This document shows positions 29,589 through 37,121 of a stretch of DNA of 64,000 nt, in pieces. The number at the start of each line of letters is the position of its first letter. Positions within the stretch are counted from its first letter, which is position 1. Both the position numbers and the translations under genes were made by a program. The stretch lies in NCBI RefSeq assembly GCF_017876625.1, contig NZ_JAGIOH010000001.1, positions 5,539,501-5,603,500 of the forward strand, in the 5' to 3' direction. Source of the stretch: Streptomyces syringium (GTDB lineage: Bacteria; Actinomycetota; Actinomycetes; Streptomycetales; Streptomycetaceae). The notes below the pieces were generated by a model. It was not told where the DNA came from. It made no database searches and was given only the letters and a program-made list of their open reading frames with translations.

Positions 29589-29629
29589 CCCTGCGCTGTC
29601 CTTTTCGTCTGTGCTGGTCGGAGGCGCTG

Positions 29630-30112
29630 CTACGCGCCGTCCGGCGAGCTGCCGGCCCCGGTTCGAGGAGCCCGCTCGACGAGCCCAGGGAAGGCTACGC
29701 TGCCGCCCCGCCAGCGCACCGCCCGCACCGCCGCCTCGCGCAGCGCGGCAGCCGCCTCCCGGCGCGGGGCGCCGGTGGCGGCCCGTACGAGATCGGCGTA
29801 GACGGCGGCGAGCCGGCTCTCCAGCTCCGCCGCGAGCCGCACGGCCGCGGCCTCGTCCGGCACCGGGAACGGCAGCGCGTACGCGGCGGACGCCGCCTCG
29901 GGCGTGCCGCCCAGGGACCGGACGGAGCGCCACATCGCGTCCCGCCGGGCCCGGTGGGCGTCGTGCGCCTCCCGCGCCTCCGTCCGCCGTGCCTCGCCGA
30001 CGTGCGCGCCGACGACCCCGTAGCCGTACACGGCGGCGTGCTCGGCCGCGAGCGCCGCCTGCGCCGCCTCCAGCGCCGGATCGTGCTTCCTGGAGCCGGG
30101 TGACGCGCTCAC
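29630..30112 (-). CDS. DUF4439 ferritin-like protein
   Basis: This 160-aa all-helical protein carries the AEHAAVYGYGVVGAHV opening typical of DUF4439 ferritin-like domains, later Ala/Arg-rich helices and ESRLAAVYADLVRAA. Four-helix ferritin-like proteins often bind metal, but the metal site is only partly visible here. The GTG start at 30112 overlaps the stop of the upstream lipoprotein gene (GTGA), so the two are made together. Confidence 0.8.
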   Translation of the reverse strand: MSASPGSRKHDPALEAAQAALAAEHAAVYGYGVVGAHVGEARRTEAREAHDAHRARRDAMWRSVRSLGGTPEAASAAYALPFPVPDEAAAVRLAAELESRLAAVYADLVRAATGAPRREAAAALREAAVRAVRWRGGSVAFPGLVERAPRTGAGSSPDGA

Positions 30113-30666
30113 GCGACACCGCCGAGGAGATAGGCGTGGGCCGCGCCCGAGGCCGCGACGGAGGCGAGGAGGCGGGCGAGTTCGGGGGGCGCGGAGGCCA
30201 GGGCCGCGGTGTGGGTGTCGGCGGTCCGCCGCTCGGCGTCCGCGAGGGCGGCCAGCGCCGCCTTCTCGTCCCGGGGGACCGTGGGTCCGGACTTCCCGGC
30301 GGGTGCGGAAGCGGAAGGTCCGGAAGGGGCCGCGGAACCCGGAGCGGAAGGAGAAGCGGAGGCCGGGCGTACCCCGAGGGCCGCCGCGTGCCGGGCGACC
30401 TCGGCCCGCAGCGGCCGCAGCCGCTCCGCGAGCCCGGCGTGCGCGCCGATCGTCGCGTCGTACCGTTCCAGCAGCGCCGTCGAGCCCCGCCCGGCGCGGG
30501 CGCGCAGCCGCGCCTCGGCCGAGGCGCGTCCGTCGCGGGGGCCGGGATCGTCGGAACAGCCGGTCAGCACGGCGCCGCCGCCCGCCAGCAGGGCCGCCGC
30601 GCCGCCTGCCAGTACCCTGCGTCTGCGCGGGTCGCCGGGGCCCCGCGTCGTCGTCGTGAGCGACAC
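30109..30666 (-). CDS. Tat-type lipoprotein paired with the DUF4439 gene
   Basis: The 185-aa product begins with a basic stretch (PRRRRVLAGG), a hydrophobic Ala/Gly/Leu core and the lipobox LTGC, so export and lipid anchoring are expected. A Ser/Ala/Pro-rich linker joins two helical parts. The last helix (ELARLLASVAASGAAHAYLL) resembles ferritin-like helices, so it may be a membrane-bound partner of the overlapping DUF4439 protein. I chose the GTG at 30666, 5 nt after AAAGAGG. ATG 30693 would add 9 residues. The rest of the gap to rimP shows no gene. Confidence 0.72.
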   Translation of the reverse strand: MSLTTTTRGPGDPRRRRVLAGGAAALLAGGGAVLTGCSDDPGPRDGRASAEARLRARAGRGSTALLERYDATIGAHAGLAERLRPLRAEVARHAAALGVRPASASPSAPGSAAPSGPSASAPAGKSGPTVPRDEKAALAALADAERRTADTHTAALASAPPELARLLASVAASGAAHAYLLGGVA

Positions 30667-30836
30667 GATCCTCTTTCCGCCTGGTCGGGTCATGATCACC
30701 GGACGTGAGCGTACCGGCGCGCGGCCACCCGACCGGGGAGCGGGCACCGAATCGTCAGTCGGCTGCCGGAACAGATAGGCTTTGACCAGACACGCGACAT
30801 TCCCACAACAGCACACGCGGCCGAGGAGTCACCCGG

Positions 30837-31370
30837 ATGAGCACCACCCAGAGCGAGAGGCTGCGCGAATTGCTCGCCCCTCTCGTCAGCGCGCGAGAGC
30901 TGGATCTGGAAGAGGTCGAGGTGACGCCGGCCGGCAAGCGCCGTGTGCTCCGCATCGTGGTCGATTCCGATGAGGGTGTGCAGCTGGACGCGTGTGCGGA
31001 AGTCAGCCGTGCGATCTCCGAGAAGCTCGACGAGACGGACGTCATGGGCGGGACCCCCTATGTGCTGGAGGTCACCTCGCCCGGCGCCGACCGTCCCCTG
31101 ACCGAGCACCGCCACTACGTACGGGCCGCCGGCCGCCTGATCAAGGCGCAGCTGACCGAGGGCGGCGAGCTCGTCGCGCGCATCGTCGCCGTCGACGACG
31201 AGGGGCTGGACCTTGAGGTACCGGGCGTGAAGGGCCGCAAGCCCACCGCCCGAAGGCTGGCCTTCGCGGAGATCGCGAAGGCCCGCGTGGAGATCGAGTT
31301 CAACCGGAAGTCCCCGCAAGAAGCCGACATGGCCGAGGACGAGACCGACGAGAGTCAAGAGGAGGCGTAG
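30837..31370 (+). CDS. rimP: Ribosome maturation factor RimP
   Basis: This 177-aa 30S assembly factor has the N-terminal alpha/beta domain with RELDLEEVEVTPAGK, VLRIVVDSDEGV and the PYVLEVTSPGADRPL block, followed by an SH3-like C-terminal domain and an acidic tail. It assists late 16S/S12 maturation. It starts the rimP-nusA-ylxR-infB set; nusA begins 2 nt after its stop. Confidence 0.95.
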   Translation: MSTTQSERLRELLAPLVSARELDLEEVEVTPAGKRRVLRIVVDSDEGVQLDACAEVSRAISEKLDETDVMGGTPYVLEVTSPGADRPLTEHRHYVRAAGRLIKAQLTEGGELVARIVAVDDEGLDLEVPGVKGRKPTARRLAFAEIAKARVEIEFNRKSPQEADMAEDETDESQEEA

Positions 31371-31372
31371 CC

Positions 31373-32431
31373 GTGGACATCGACATGAGTGCCCTGCGGG
31401 GTCTGGTGCGAGAGAAGGAGATCTCTTTCGACCTGCTGGTCGAGGCGATCGAGTCGGCCCTCCTCATCGCGTACCACCGCACCGAGGGAAGCCGCCGCCG
31501 CGCCCGCGTCGAGCTGGACCGCGCGTCCGGCCACGTCACGGTGTGGGCGAAGGAGGACCCGCAGGACCTCGCCGAGGGCGAGGAGCCCCGCGAGTTCGAC
31601 GACACGCCTTCCGGCTTCGGCCGGATCGCCGCGACCACCGCCAAGCAGGTCATCCTCCAGCGTCTGCGCGACGCGGAGGACGAGATCACTTTCGGTGAGT
31701 TCGCGGGCCGCGAGGGCGACGTCGTCGCGGGCGTCGTGCAGCAGGGCAAGGACCCCAAGAACGTCCTGGTCGACATCGGCAAGCTGGAAGCCATCCTGCC
31801 GGTCCAGGAGCAGGTGCCGGGCGAGGAGTACAAGCACGGCACGCGTCTTCGGACGTACGTCGTCCGGGTGGCGAAGGGTGTCCGAGGCCCGTCCGTGACG
31901 CTCTCGCGCACCCACCCCAACCTGGTGAAGAAGCTCTTCGCCATGGAGGTCCCGGAGATCGCGGACGGCTCGGTGGAGATCGCCGCCATCGCCCGCGAGG
32001 CCGGCCACCGCACGAAGATCGCCGTCCGGTCCACCCGGTCCGGGCTGAACGCCAAGGGCGCCTGCATCGGCCCGATGGGCGGCCGTGTCCGCGCGGTCAT
32101 GGCCGAGCTGCACGGCGAGAAGATCGACATCGTCGACTGGTCGGACGACCCGGCGGAGCTCGTGGCGCACGCGCTGTCCCCCGCGCGGGTGAGCAAGGTC
32201 GAGGTCGTGGACCTCGGCGCGCGCTCCGCCCGGGTGACCGTGCCGGACTACCAGCTCTCCCTCGCCATCGGCAAGGAAGGCCAGAACGCCCGCCTCGCCG
32301 CGCGGCTGACCGGCTGGCGGATCGACATCCGCCCGGACACCGAGCAGGACGGGCAGTCCGAGCGCTACGAGCGCTCCGACCGTTCCGAGCAGCCCTACCG
32401 TTCCGAGCGGTCCGACCGCTACCGGGACTGA
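31373..32431 (+). CDS. nusA: Transcription termination/antitermination factor NusA
   Basis: This 352-aa RNA-polymerase-binding factor has an N-terminal RNAP-binding domain, an S1 domain (EGDVVAGVVQQGKDPKNVLV) and two KH domains (AKGACIGPMGGRVRAV and LSLAIGKEGQNARLAARLTG). It ends in a charged tail of about 30 residues with repeated R-S-D/E-R units instead of the E. coli acidic repeats. The GTG at 31373 follows AGAGGAGG, overlapping the end of rimP. A 176-bp gap to ylxR holds an attenuator-like hairpin. Confidence 0.95.
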   Translation: MDIDMSALRGLVREKEISFDLLVEAIESALLIAYHRTEGSRRRARVELDRASGHVTVWAKEDPQDLAEGEEPREFDDTPSGFGRIAATTAKQVILQRLRDAEDEITFGEFAGREGDVVAGVVQQGKDPKNVLVDIGKLEAILPVQEQVPGEEYKHGTRLRTYVVRVAKGVRGPSVTLSRTHPNLVKKLFAMEVPEIADGSVEIAAIAREAGHRTKIAVRSTRSGLNAKGACIGPMGGRVRAVMAELHGEKIDIVDWSDDPAELVAHALSPARVSKVEVVDLGARSARVTVPDYQLSLAIGKEGQNARLAARLTGWRIDIRPDTEQDGQSERYERSDRSEQPYRSERSDRYRD

Positions 32432-32465
32432 GCAGCGGGAAGATCGACTGAACAGCGGGAAGGAG

Positions 32466-32487
32466 GCGGGCCGGCAGCGGCCCGCCG
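32466..32487 (+). terminator. Hairpin between nusA and ylxR
   Basis: An 8-bp perfect stem GGCGGGCC/GGCCCGCC (32466-32473 with 32480-32487) with a 6-nt loop lies 34 nt after nusA. It could terminate part of the nusA transcript or attenuate read-through into ylxR-infB. Confidence 0.6.
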
Positions 32488-32595
32488 CCCCTCCCGAGTG
32501 ACATCCGGAGCCTTGTCCGGAGCGGCCCCGCAGGGTGGCCGAAATCCATATGTGCCCGATCATCGCCCCACAGGGGTGAGGTCGGCGCGGGGAGG

Positions 32596-32601
32596 TAGAC
32601 T
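32596..32601 (+). promoter_or_regulatory. Candidate -10 box before ylxR
   Basis: TAGACT (32596-32601) is a strong -10 match. Transcription would start near 32607-32609, right at the GTG of ylxR, so the message may be leaderless or nearly so. There is no clear -35. GGGGAGG overlaps at 32589-32595, 12 nt from the GTG, and would serve only read-through transcripts. Confidence 0.4.
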
Positions 32602-32607
32602 TAATCA

Positions 32608-32904
32608 GTGTCTGGCCGGACGCATGCCCGCGCATGCCCTGAGCGCACCTGTGTGGGGTGCCGGGAGCGAGCGGCCAAGGGCGATCTGCTGCGGATCGTG
32701 GTGAACGAGGGCGCTTGCGTCCCCGATCCTCGCGGTACGCTGCCCGGCCGGGGTGCCTCCGTGCATCCCACACTGGTCTGCCTCGACCTGGCGGTCCGCC
32801 GCCGGGCGTTCTCCCGGGCCTTCAAAAGCCAGGGACCGTTCGATACCTCGGCGCTTCGGCACTACGTCGATCAGGCCGAGCGGCACAGCCAGGCAACACC
32901 GTAA
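32608..32904 (+). CDS. ylxR: YlxR-family (DUF448) RNA-binding protein
   Basis: This small basic protein of 98 aa has the family signature RTCVGCRERAAKGDLLRIV, then DPRGTLPGRGAS. Members bind RNA or nucleoid DNA and sit between nusA and infB in many bacteria. The position here matches exactly. The GTG at 32608 fits the conserved N-terminus, and its codon overlaps the predicted transcription start. Confidence 0.9.
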   Translation: MSGRTHARACPERTCVGCRERAAKGDLLRIVVNEGACVPDPRGTLPGRGASVHPTLVCLDLAVRRRAFSRAFKSQGPFDTSALRHYVDQAERHSQATP

Positions 32905-32912
32905 GAAGAACG

Positions 32913-32928
32913 GCACGGGAAACCGTGC
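32913..32928 (+). promoter_or_regulatory. GNRA-capped hairpin in the ylxR-infB leader
   Basis: GCACGG-GAAA-CCGTGC (32913-32928) is a 6-bp stem closed by a stable GAAA tetraloop, 8 nt after the ylxR stop. A structured leader element is plausible. Confidence 0.5.
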
Positions 32929-32968
32929 GGTCAGGTACCTCGCGAGTTGGAAGTAGGTCGAGATTGCG

Positions 32969-33011
32969 ATGAGCACTCGATGAGTACGCGATGAGTACGC
33001 CCATGAAGTAG
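32969..33011 (+). other. Chain of three coupled mini-ORFs in the infB leader
   Basis: Three tandem 11-bp units (32968-32978, 32979-32989, 32990-33000; the last two identical, the first with two changes) each carry an ATG. They encode MSTR (32969-32983), MSTR (32980-32994) and MSTPMK (32991-33011). Each stop TGA overlaps the next ATG as ATGA, and the last stop (TAG) lies 39 nt before the infB GTG. The first ATG has only a weak ribosome site (GGTCGAG). The arrangement would allow re-initiation along the chain. Whether it is translated is unknown. Confidence 0.5.
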
Positions 33012-33015
33012 CGAC

Positions 33016-33037
33016 GGTCCGGTGGACAACCCGGACC
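33016..33037 (+). promoter_or_regulatory. Hairpin next to the infB ribosome binding site
   Basis: GGTCCGG (33016-33022) and CCGGACC (33031-33037) form a 7-bp stem with an 8-nt loop, ending about 4 nt before the AAGGAG (33041-33046) of infB. It could influence initiation on infB. Confidence 0.5.
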
Positions 33038-33050
33038 TAGAAGGAGCGAA

Positions 33051-36000
33051 GTGGCTAAGGTCCGGGTATACGAACTCGCCAAGGAGTTCGGTGTTGAGAG
33101 CAAGGTCGTCATGGCCAAGCTCCAAGAACTTGGTGAATTCGTCCGTTCGGCGTCCTCGACGATCGAGGCGCCTGTAGTCCGCAAGTTGACTGACGCTTTG
33201 CAGGGGCCCGGCGGCAACGCCGGCAAGTCCGCTGCCAAGCCCGCGGCGCCGCGCAAGGCCGCGCCCGCGAAGCCGGGTGCCCCCACTCCGGGTGCCCCGG
33301 CCCGTCCCGCTGCCCCGGCCCCCAAGCCGGCTGCGGAGACGCCCGCAACCCCCAAGCCCGCAGGTGGCGCGCCGACCCCGGGTCCCCGCCCGGGTCCGAA
33401 GCCCGCCCCGGCGGCTCCGGCCAAGCCCGCACCGGTCACCCCGGTGCCCGCCGCGGAGTTCTCCGCGCCGGCCCCGGCCCAGCCGAGCCAGCAGGCCCCC
33501 TCCGGTCCGCGCCCCGGCGCCACCCCCGGCCCGCGTCCGGCCCGTCCGGCGCCCGCCGGTCGTGACGGCGGTCAGCGGGAAGGCGGCCGCCCCGAGCGTG
33601 CCCCCCGCCCGCAGGGCCAGGGTGCCCCGCGTCCCGGTGGCGCCCGTCCGGCCGGTCCCCGTCCGGGCAACAACCCCTTCACCTCCGGTGGCTCCACCGG
33701 CATGGCCCGCCCGCAGGCCCCCCGTCCCGGTGGCGCCCCGCGTCCCGGCGGCGACCGGCCCGGCCCCGGCGGTCCGCGTCCGCAGGGCGGTCCCGGCGGC
33801 GCTCCCCGTCCCCAGGGTCAGGGCGGCGCCCGTCCGACCCCCGGTGGCATGCCTCGTCCGCAGGGCGGTCCCGGTGGCGCTCCGCGTCCCGGTGGCGCTC
33901 CCGCGGGCAACCGCCCGAACCCGGGCATGATGCCGCAGCGTCCGGCTGCCGGCCCGCGTCCGGGCCCCGGTGGCGGCGGTCGCGGTCCCGGCGCCGGTGC
34001 GGGTCGTCCCGGCGGTGCCGGTCGTCCCGGCGGCGGCGGCTTCGCCGGCCGTCCGGCCGGTCCCGGTGGCGGCGGTCGTCCCGGTGGCGGCGGCTTCGCC
34101 GGCCGTCCCGGTGGCGGTGGCGCTCCCGGTGGCGGCGGCGGCTTCGGCGGTCGTCCCGGCTTCGGTGGCCGTCCCGGCGGTCCCGGTGCCCGTGGTGGCA
34201 CGCAGGGTGCGTTCGGCCGTCCCGGCGGTCCGGCGCGTCGTGGTCGCAAGTCGAAGCGGCAGAGGCGCCAGGAGTACGAGGCCATGCAGGCCCCGTCCGT
34301 CGGCGGCGTGATGCTGCCCCGCGGTGGCGGCGAGACCATTCGCCTGTCCCGTGGTGCCTCCCTCACCGACTTCGCGGAGAAGATCGGCGCCAACCCGGCG
34401 TCGCTCGTCGCCGTGATGATGAACCTCGGCGAGATGGTCACCGCGACCCAGTCGGTGTCCGACGAGACGCTGACGCTCCTCGGCGACGAGATGAACTACC
34501 AGGTTCAGATCGTCAGCCCCGAGGAGGAGGACCGCGAGCTGCTCGAGTCGTTCTCCATCGAGTTCGGTGAGAACGAGGGCGGCGAGGAGATGCTCGTCTC
34601 CCGTCCGCCGGTCGTGACCGTCATGGGTCACGTCGACCACGGTAAGACCCGACTGCTGGACGCCATCCGCAAGACGAACGTCGTCGCGGGCGAGGCCGGC
34701 GGTATCACGCAGCACATCGGTGCGTACCAGGTCGCCACCGAGGTCAACGGCGAAGAGCGCGCCATCACCTTCATCGACACCCCGGGTCACGAGGCGTTCA
34801 CCGCCATGCGTGCCCGTGGTGCCAAGTCGACCGACATCGCGATCCTCGTGGTGGCGGCCAACGACGGTGTCATGCCGCAGACGATCGAGGCGCTGAACCA
34901 CGCCAAGGCGGCCGACGTGCCGATCGTGGTCGCGGTCAACAAGATCGACGTCGAGGGTGCCGACCCGACCAAGGTGCGCGGTCAGCTCACCGAGTTCGGT
35001 CTGGTGGCCGAGGAGTACGGCGGCGACACCATGTTCGTCGACATCTCCGCCAAGCAGGGTCTGAACATCGACTCCCTGCTGGAGGCCGTGGTCCTCACCG
35101 CGGACGCCTCGCTCGACCTGCGCGCCAACGCGGAGCAGGACGCGCAGGGTATTGCGATCGAGGCCCACCTCGACCGTGGCCGCGGCGCCGTGGCCACCGT
35201 GCTCGTCCAGCGCGGTACCCTCCGCGTCGGTGACACGATGGTCGCCGGTGACGCCTACGGCCGTGTCCGCGCGATGCTCGACGACAAGGGCCAGAACGTG
35301 GAAGAGGCGGGTCCCTCGACCCCGGTCCTCGTCCTCGGTCTGACCAACGTCCCGGGCGCCGGCGACAACTTCCTCGTCGTCGACGAGGACCGCACGGCTC
35401 GCCAGATCGCCGAGAAGCGCGCTGCGCGTGAGCGCAACGCCGCCTTCGCCAAGCGCACCCGCCGGGTGTCCCTCGAGGACCTCGACAAGGTGCTCAAGGC
35501 CGGTCTGGTCCAGGATCTCAACATCATCATCAAGGGCGACGCGTCCGGTTCGGTGGAGGCTCTCGAGTCCTCGCTGCTCCAGCTCGACGTCGGCGAAGAG
35601 GTCGAGATCCGCGTGCTGCACCGCGGTGTGGGTGCGGTCACCGAGTCGGACATCAACCTGGCGACCGGCTCCGACGCCATCGTCATCGGCTTCAACGTCC
35701 GCGCCGAGGGCCGTGCCACGCAGATGGCCGAGCGCGAGGGCGTCGACGTCCGCTACTACTCGGTCATCTACCAGGCGATCGAGGAGATCGAGGCGGCCCT
35801 GAAGGGCATGCTGAAGCCGGAGTACGAAGAGGTCGAGCTCGGTACGGCGGAGATCCGCGAGATCTACCGCTCGTCCAAGCTGGGCAACATCGCGGGTGTT
35901 CTCATCCGCTCCGGCGAGGTCAAGCGCAACACCAAGGCGCGCCTCATCCGCGACGGCAAGGTCGTCGCCGAGGACCTCACGATCCAGGGTCTGCGTCGCT

Positions 36001-36125
36001 TCAAGGACGACGTCACCGAGATCCGCGAAGGCTACGAGGGCGGTATCAACCTCGGAAACTTCAACGACATCAAGGTCGACGACGTCATCGCGACGTACGA
36101 GATGCGCGAGAAGCCGCGCGGCTGA
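33051..36125 (+). CDS. infB: Translation initiation factor IF-2
   Basis: This GTPase (1,024 aa) brings initiator fMet-tRNA to the 30S subunit. The N-terminal IF2 domain (KVRVYELAKEFGVESK) is followed by a very long Pro/Gly/Arg/Ala-rich disordered stretch (about 60-410) of GRPGG/PRPQG-type repeats, typical of high-GC actinobacteria. G1 GHVDHGKT is at 526-533, then DTPGHEAF, NKID and SAKQG. C-terminal domains end in YEMREKPRG. The GTG at 33051 follows AAGGAG. The leader carries mini-ORFs and two hairpins, noted separately. Confidence 0.97.
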   Translation: MAKVRVYELAKEFGVESKVVMAKLQELGEFVRSASSTIEAPVVRKLTDALQGPGGNAGKSAAKPAAPRKAAPAKPGAPTPGAPARPAAPAPKPAAETPATPKPAGGAPTPGPRPGPKPAPAAPAKPAPVTPVPAAEFSAPAPAQPSQQAPSGPRPGATPGPRPARPAPAGRDGGQREGGRPERAPRPQGQGAPRPGGARPAGPRPGNNPFTSGGSTGMARPQAPRPGGAPRPGGDRPGPGGPRPQGGPGGAPRPQGQGGARPTPGGMPRPQGGPGGAPRPGGAPAGNRPNPGMMPQRPAAGPRPGPGGGGRGPGAGAGRPGGAGRPGGGGFAGRPAGPGGGGRPGGGGFAGRPGGGGAPGGGGGFGGRPGFGGRPGGPGARGGTQGAFGRPGGPARRGRKSKRQRRQEYEAMQAPSVGGVMLPRGGGETIRLSRGASLTDFAEKIGANPASLVAVMMNLGEMVTATQSVSDETLTLLGDEMNYQVQIVSPEEEDRELLESFSIEFGENEGGEEMLVSRPPVVTVMGHVDHGKTRLLDAIRKTNVVAGEAGGITQHIGAYQVATEVNGEERAITFIDTPGHEAFTAMRARGAKSTDIAILVVAANDGVMPQTIEALNHAKAADVPIVVAVNKIDVEGADPTKVRGQLTEFGLVAEEYGGDTMFVDISAKQGLNIDSLLEAVVLTADASLDLRANAEQDAQGIAIEAHLDRGRGAVATVLVQRGTLRVGDTMVAGDAYGRVRAMLDDKGQNVEEAGPSTPVLVLGLTNVPGAGDNFLVVDEDRTARQIAEKRAARERNAAFAKRTRRVSLEDLDKVLKAGLVQDLNIIIKGDASGSVEALESSLLQLDVGEEVEIRVLHRGVGAVTESDINLATGSDAIVIGFNVRAEGRATQMAEREGVDVRYYSVIYQAIEEIEAALKGMLKPEYEEVELGTAEIREIYRSSKLGNIAGVLIRSGEVKRNTKARLIRDGKVVAEDLTIQGLRRFKDDVTEIREGYEGGINLGNFNDIKVDDVIATYEMREKPRG

Positions 36126-36193
36126 TCCGCGTAACACAGCAGTCCGTGCGTAGCGCGGTCCACCAGGGGTGGTGGTCGGGCGACGGGCGGGCT

Positions 36194-36232
36194 CGGGGCC
36201 GATCGACGGATTATTTCCGTCGATCGGCCCCG
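36194..36232 (+). terminator. Strong terminator after infB
   Basis: A perfect 17-bp stem (36194-36210 with 36216-36232) with a TTATT loop lies 69 nt past the infB stop. It separates infB from the DUF503 gene. Confidence 0.88.
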
Positions 36233-36310
36233 GCCGTTGCATGTACGGTTCTAAGAGCTCGTACACACAGCTTCACCTCACGCCTCCCGGGTGGGCTTCA
36301 CCCGTTACGC

Positions 36311-36604
36311 ATGTATGTAGGGACACTGTCCTTCGACCTCCTCCTCGGCGACGTCCGGTCGCTGAAGGAGAAGCGCTCCGTCGTCCGTCCGATCGTCGCC
36401 GAGCTGCACCGCAAATACGCGGTGAGCGTGGCGGAGGTCGGCGACCAGGACCTCCACCGCAGAGCCGAGATAGGCCTGGCGGCGGTCTCAGGGGACGCGG
36501 CGCACCTCACGGACGTGCTGGACCGCTGCGAGCGCCTCGTCGCCGGGCGGCCGGAAGTGGAACTGCTGTCGGTGAGACGGCGGATCCACGGCGACGACGA
36601 CTGA
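36311..36604 (+). CDS. DUF503 family protein
   Basis: This small protein (97 aa) starts MYVGTLSFDLLLGDVRSLKEKR, then RPIVAELHRKYAVSVAEVG. The opening and the LKEKR stretch are the DUF503 signature. The family is regularly placed between infB and rbfA, and its function is not established. The ATG at 36311 gives the conserved N-terminus. rbfA begins 31 nt later after GAAGAAAG. Confidence 0.88.
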   Translation: MYVGTLSFDLLLGDVRSLKEKRSVVRPIVAELHRKYAVSVAEVGDQDLHRRAEIGLAAVSGDAAHLTDVLDRCERLVAGRPEVELLSVRRRIHGDDD

Positions 36605-36635
36605 TGACTGAACCGAAGAAGAAAGAAGTAGGCGC

Positions 36636-37121
36636 ATGACCGACAACGCGCGGGCGCGCAAACTGGCCGACCGCATCCGGGTGATCATTGCGGAGACCCT
36701 CCAGCGCCGGATCAAGGACCCGCGGCTCGGCTATGTGACCATCACCGACACCCGGGTCACGGGCGATCTGCAGCAGGCCACCGTGTTCTACACGGTCTAC
36801 GGCGACGACGAGGAGCGGGCCGCCTCGGCGGCGGCGCTGGAGAGCGCCAAGGGCATCCTGCGCTCCACGGTCGGCCGGGAGACCGGGGTCCGCTTCACCC
36901 CGACCCTGACCTTCGTCCCGGACGCCCTGCCGGACAACGCCCGGACCATCGACGACCTGCTCGCCAAGGCCAAGGCCAAGGACGCCGAGGTCCGCGAGGT
37001 GTCCTCGGGCGCGCAGTACGCCGGCGACGCCGACCCGTACCGCAAGCCGGGCGAGGACGAGGACGGCGTCGACGACGCCGGCTCGGACGGCTCGGACAGC
37101 AAGGGTGCAGCCTCCGAATGA
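36636..37121 (+). CDS. rbfA: Ribosome-binding factor A
   Basis: This 161-aa 30S maturation and cold-adaptation factor has a KH-like core (RKLADRIRVIIAETLQRR, DPRLGYVTITDTRVTGDL, FTPTLTFVPDALPDNA). It ends in an acidic tail of about 30 residues rich in Asp, Glu and Gly that is longer than the E. coli protein. The stop overlaps the truB start (ATGA), so it is translationally coupled with truB. Confidence 0.95.
   Translation: MTDNARARKLADRIRVIIAETLQRRIKDPRLGYVTITDTRVTGDLQQATVFYTVYGDDEERAASAAALESAKGILRSTVGRETGVRFTPTLTFVPDALPDNARTIDDLLAKAKAKDAEVREVSSGAQYAGDADPYRKPGEDEDGVDDAGSDGSDSKGAASE

Noticed and set aside
32440..32607. tRNA or small RNA gene between nusA and ylxR
   Set aside because: Only a simple hairpin is visible; no cloverleaf or T-loop consensus is present.
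33200..34250. CRISPR-like or tandem repeat DNA
   Set aside because: It is the Gly/Pro/Arg-rich coding repeat of IF-2, without spacers or direct repeats of constant length.
32931..36266. Long open frame (about 1,100 codons) on the minus strand opposite infB
   Set aside because: It is an antisense shadow caused by the G/C third-position bias of infB; it has low-complexity Gly/Thr/Ala/Arg runs and no ribosome site, whereas infB has all IF-2 motifs.
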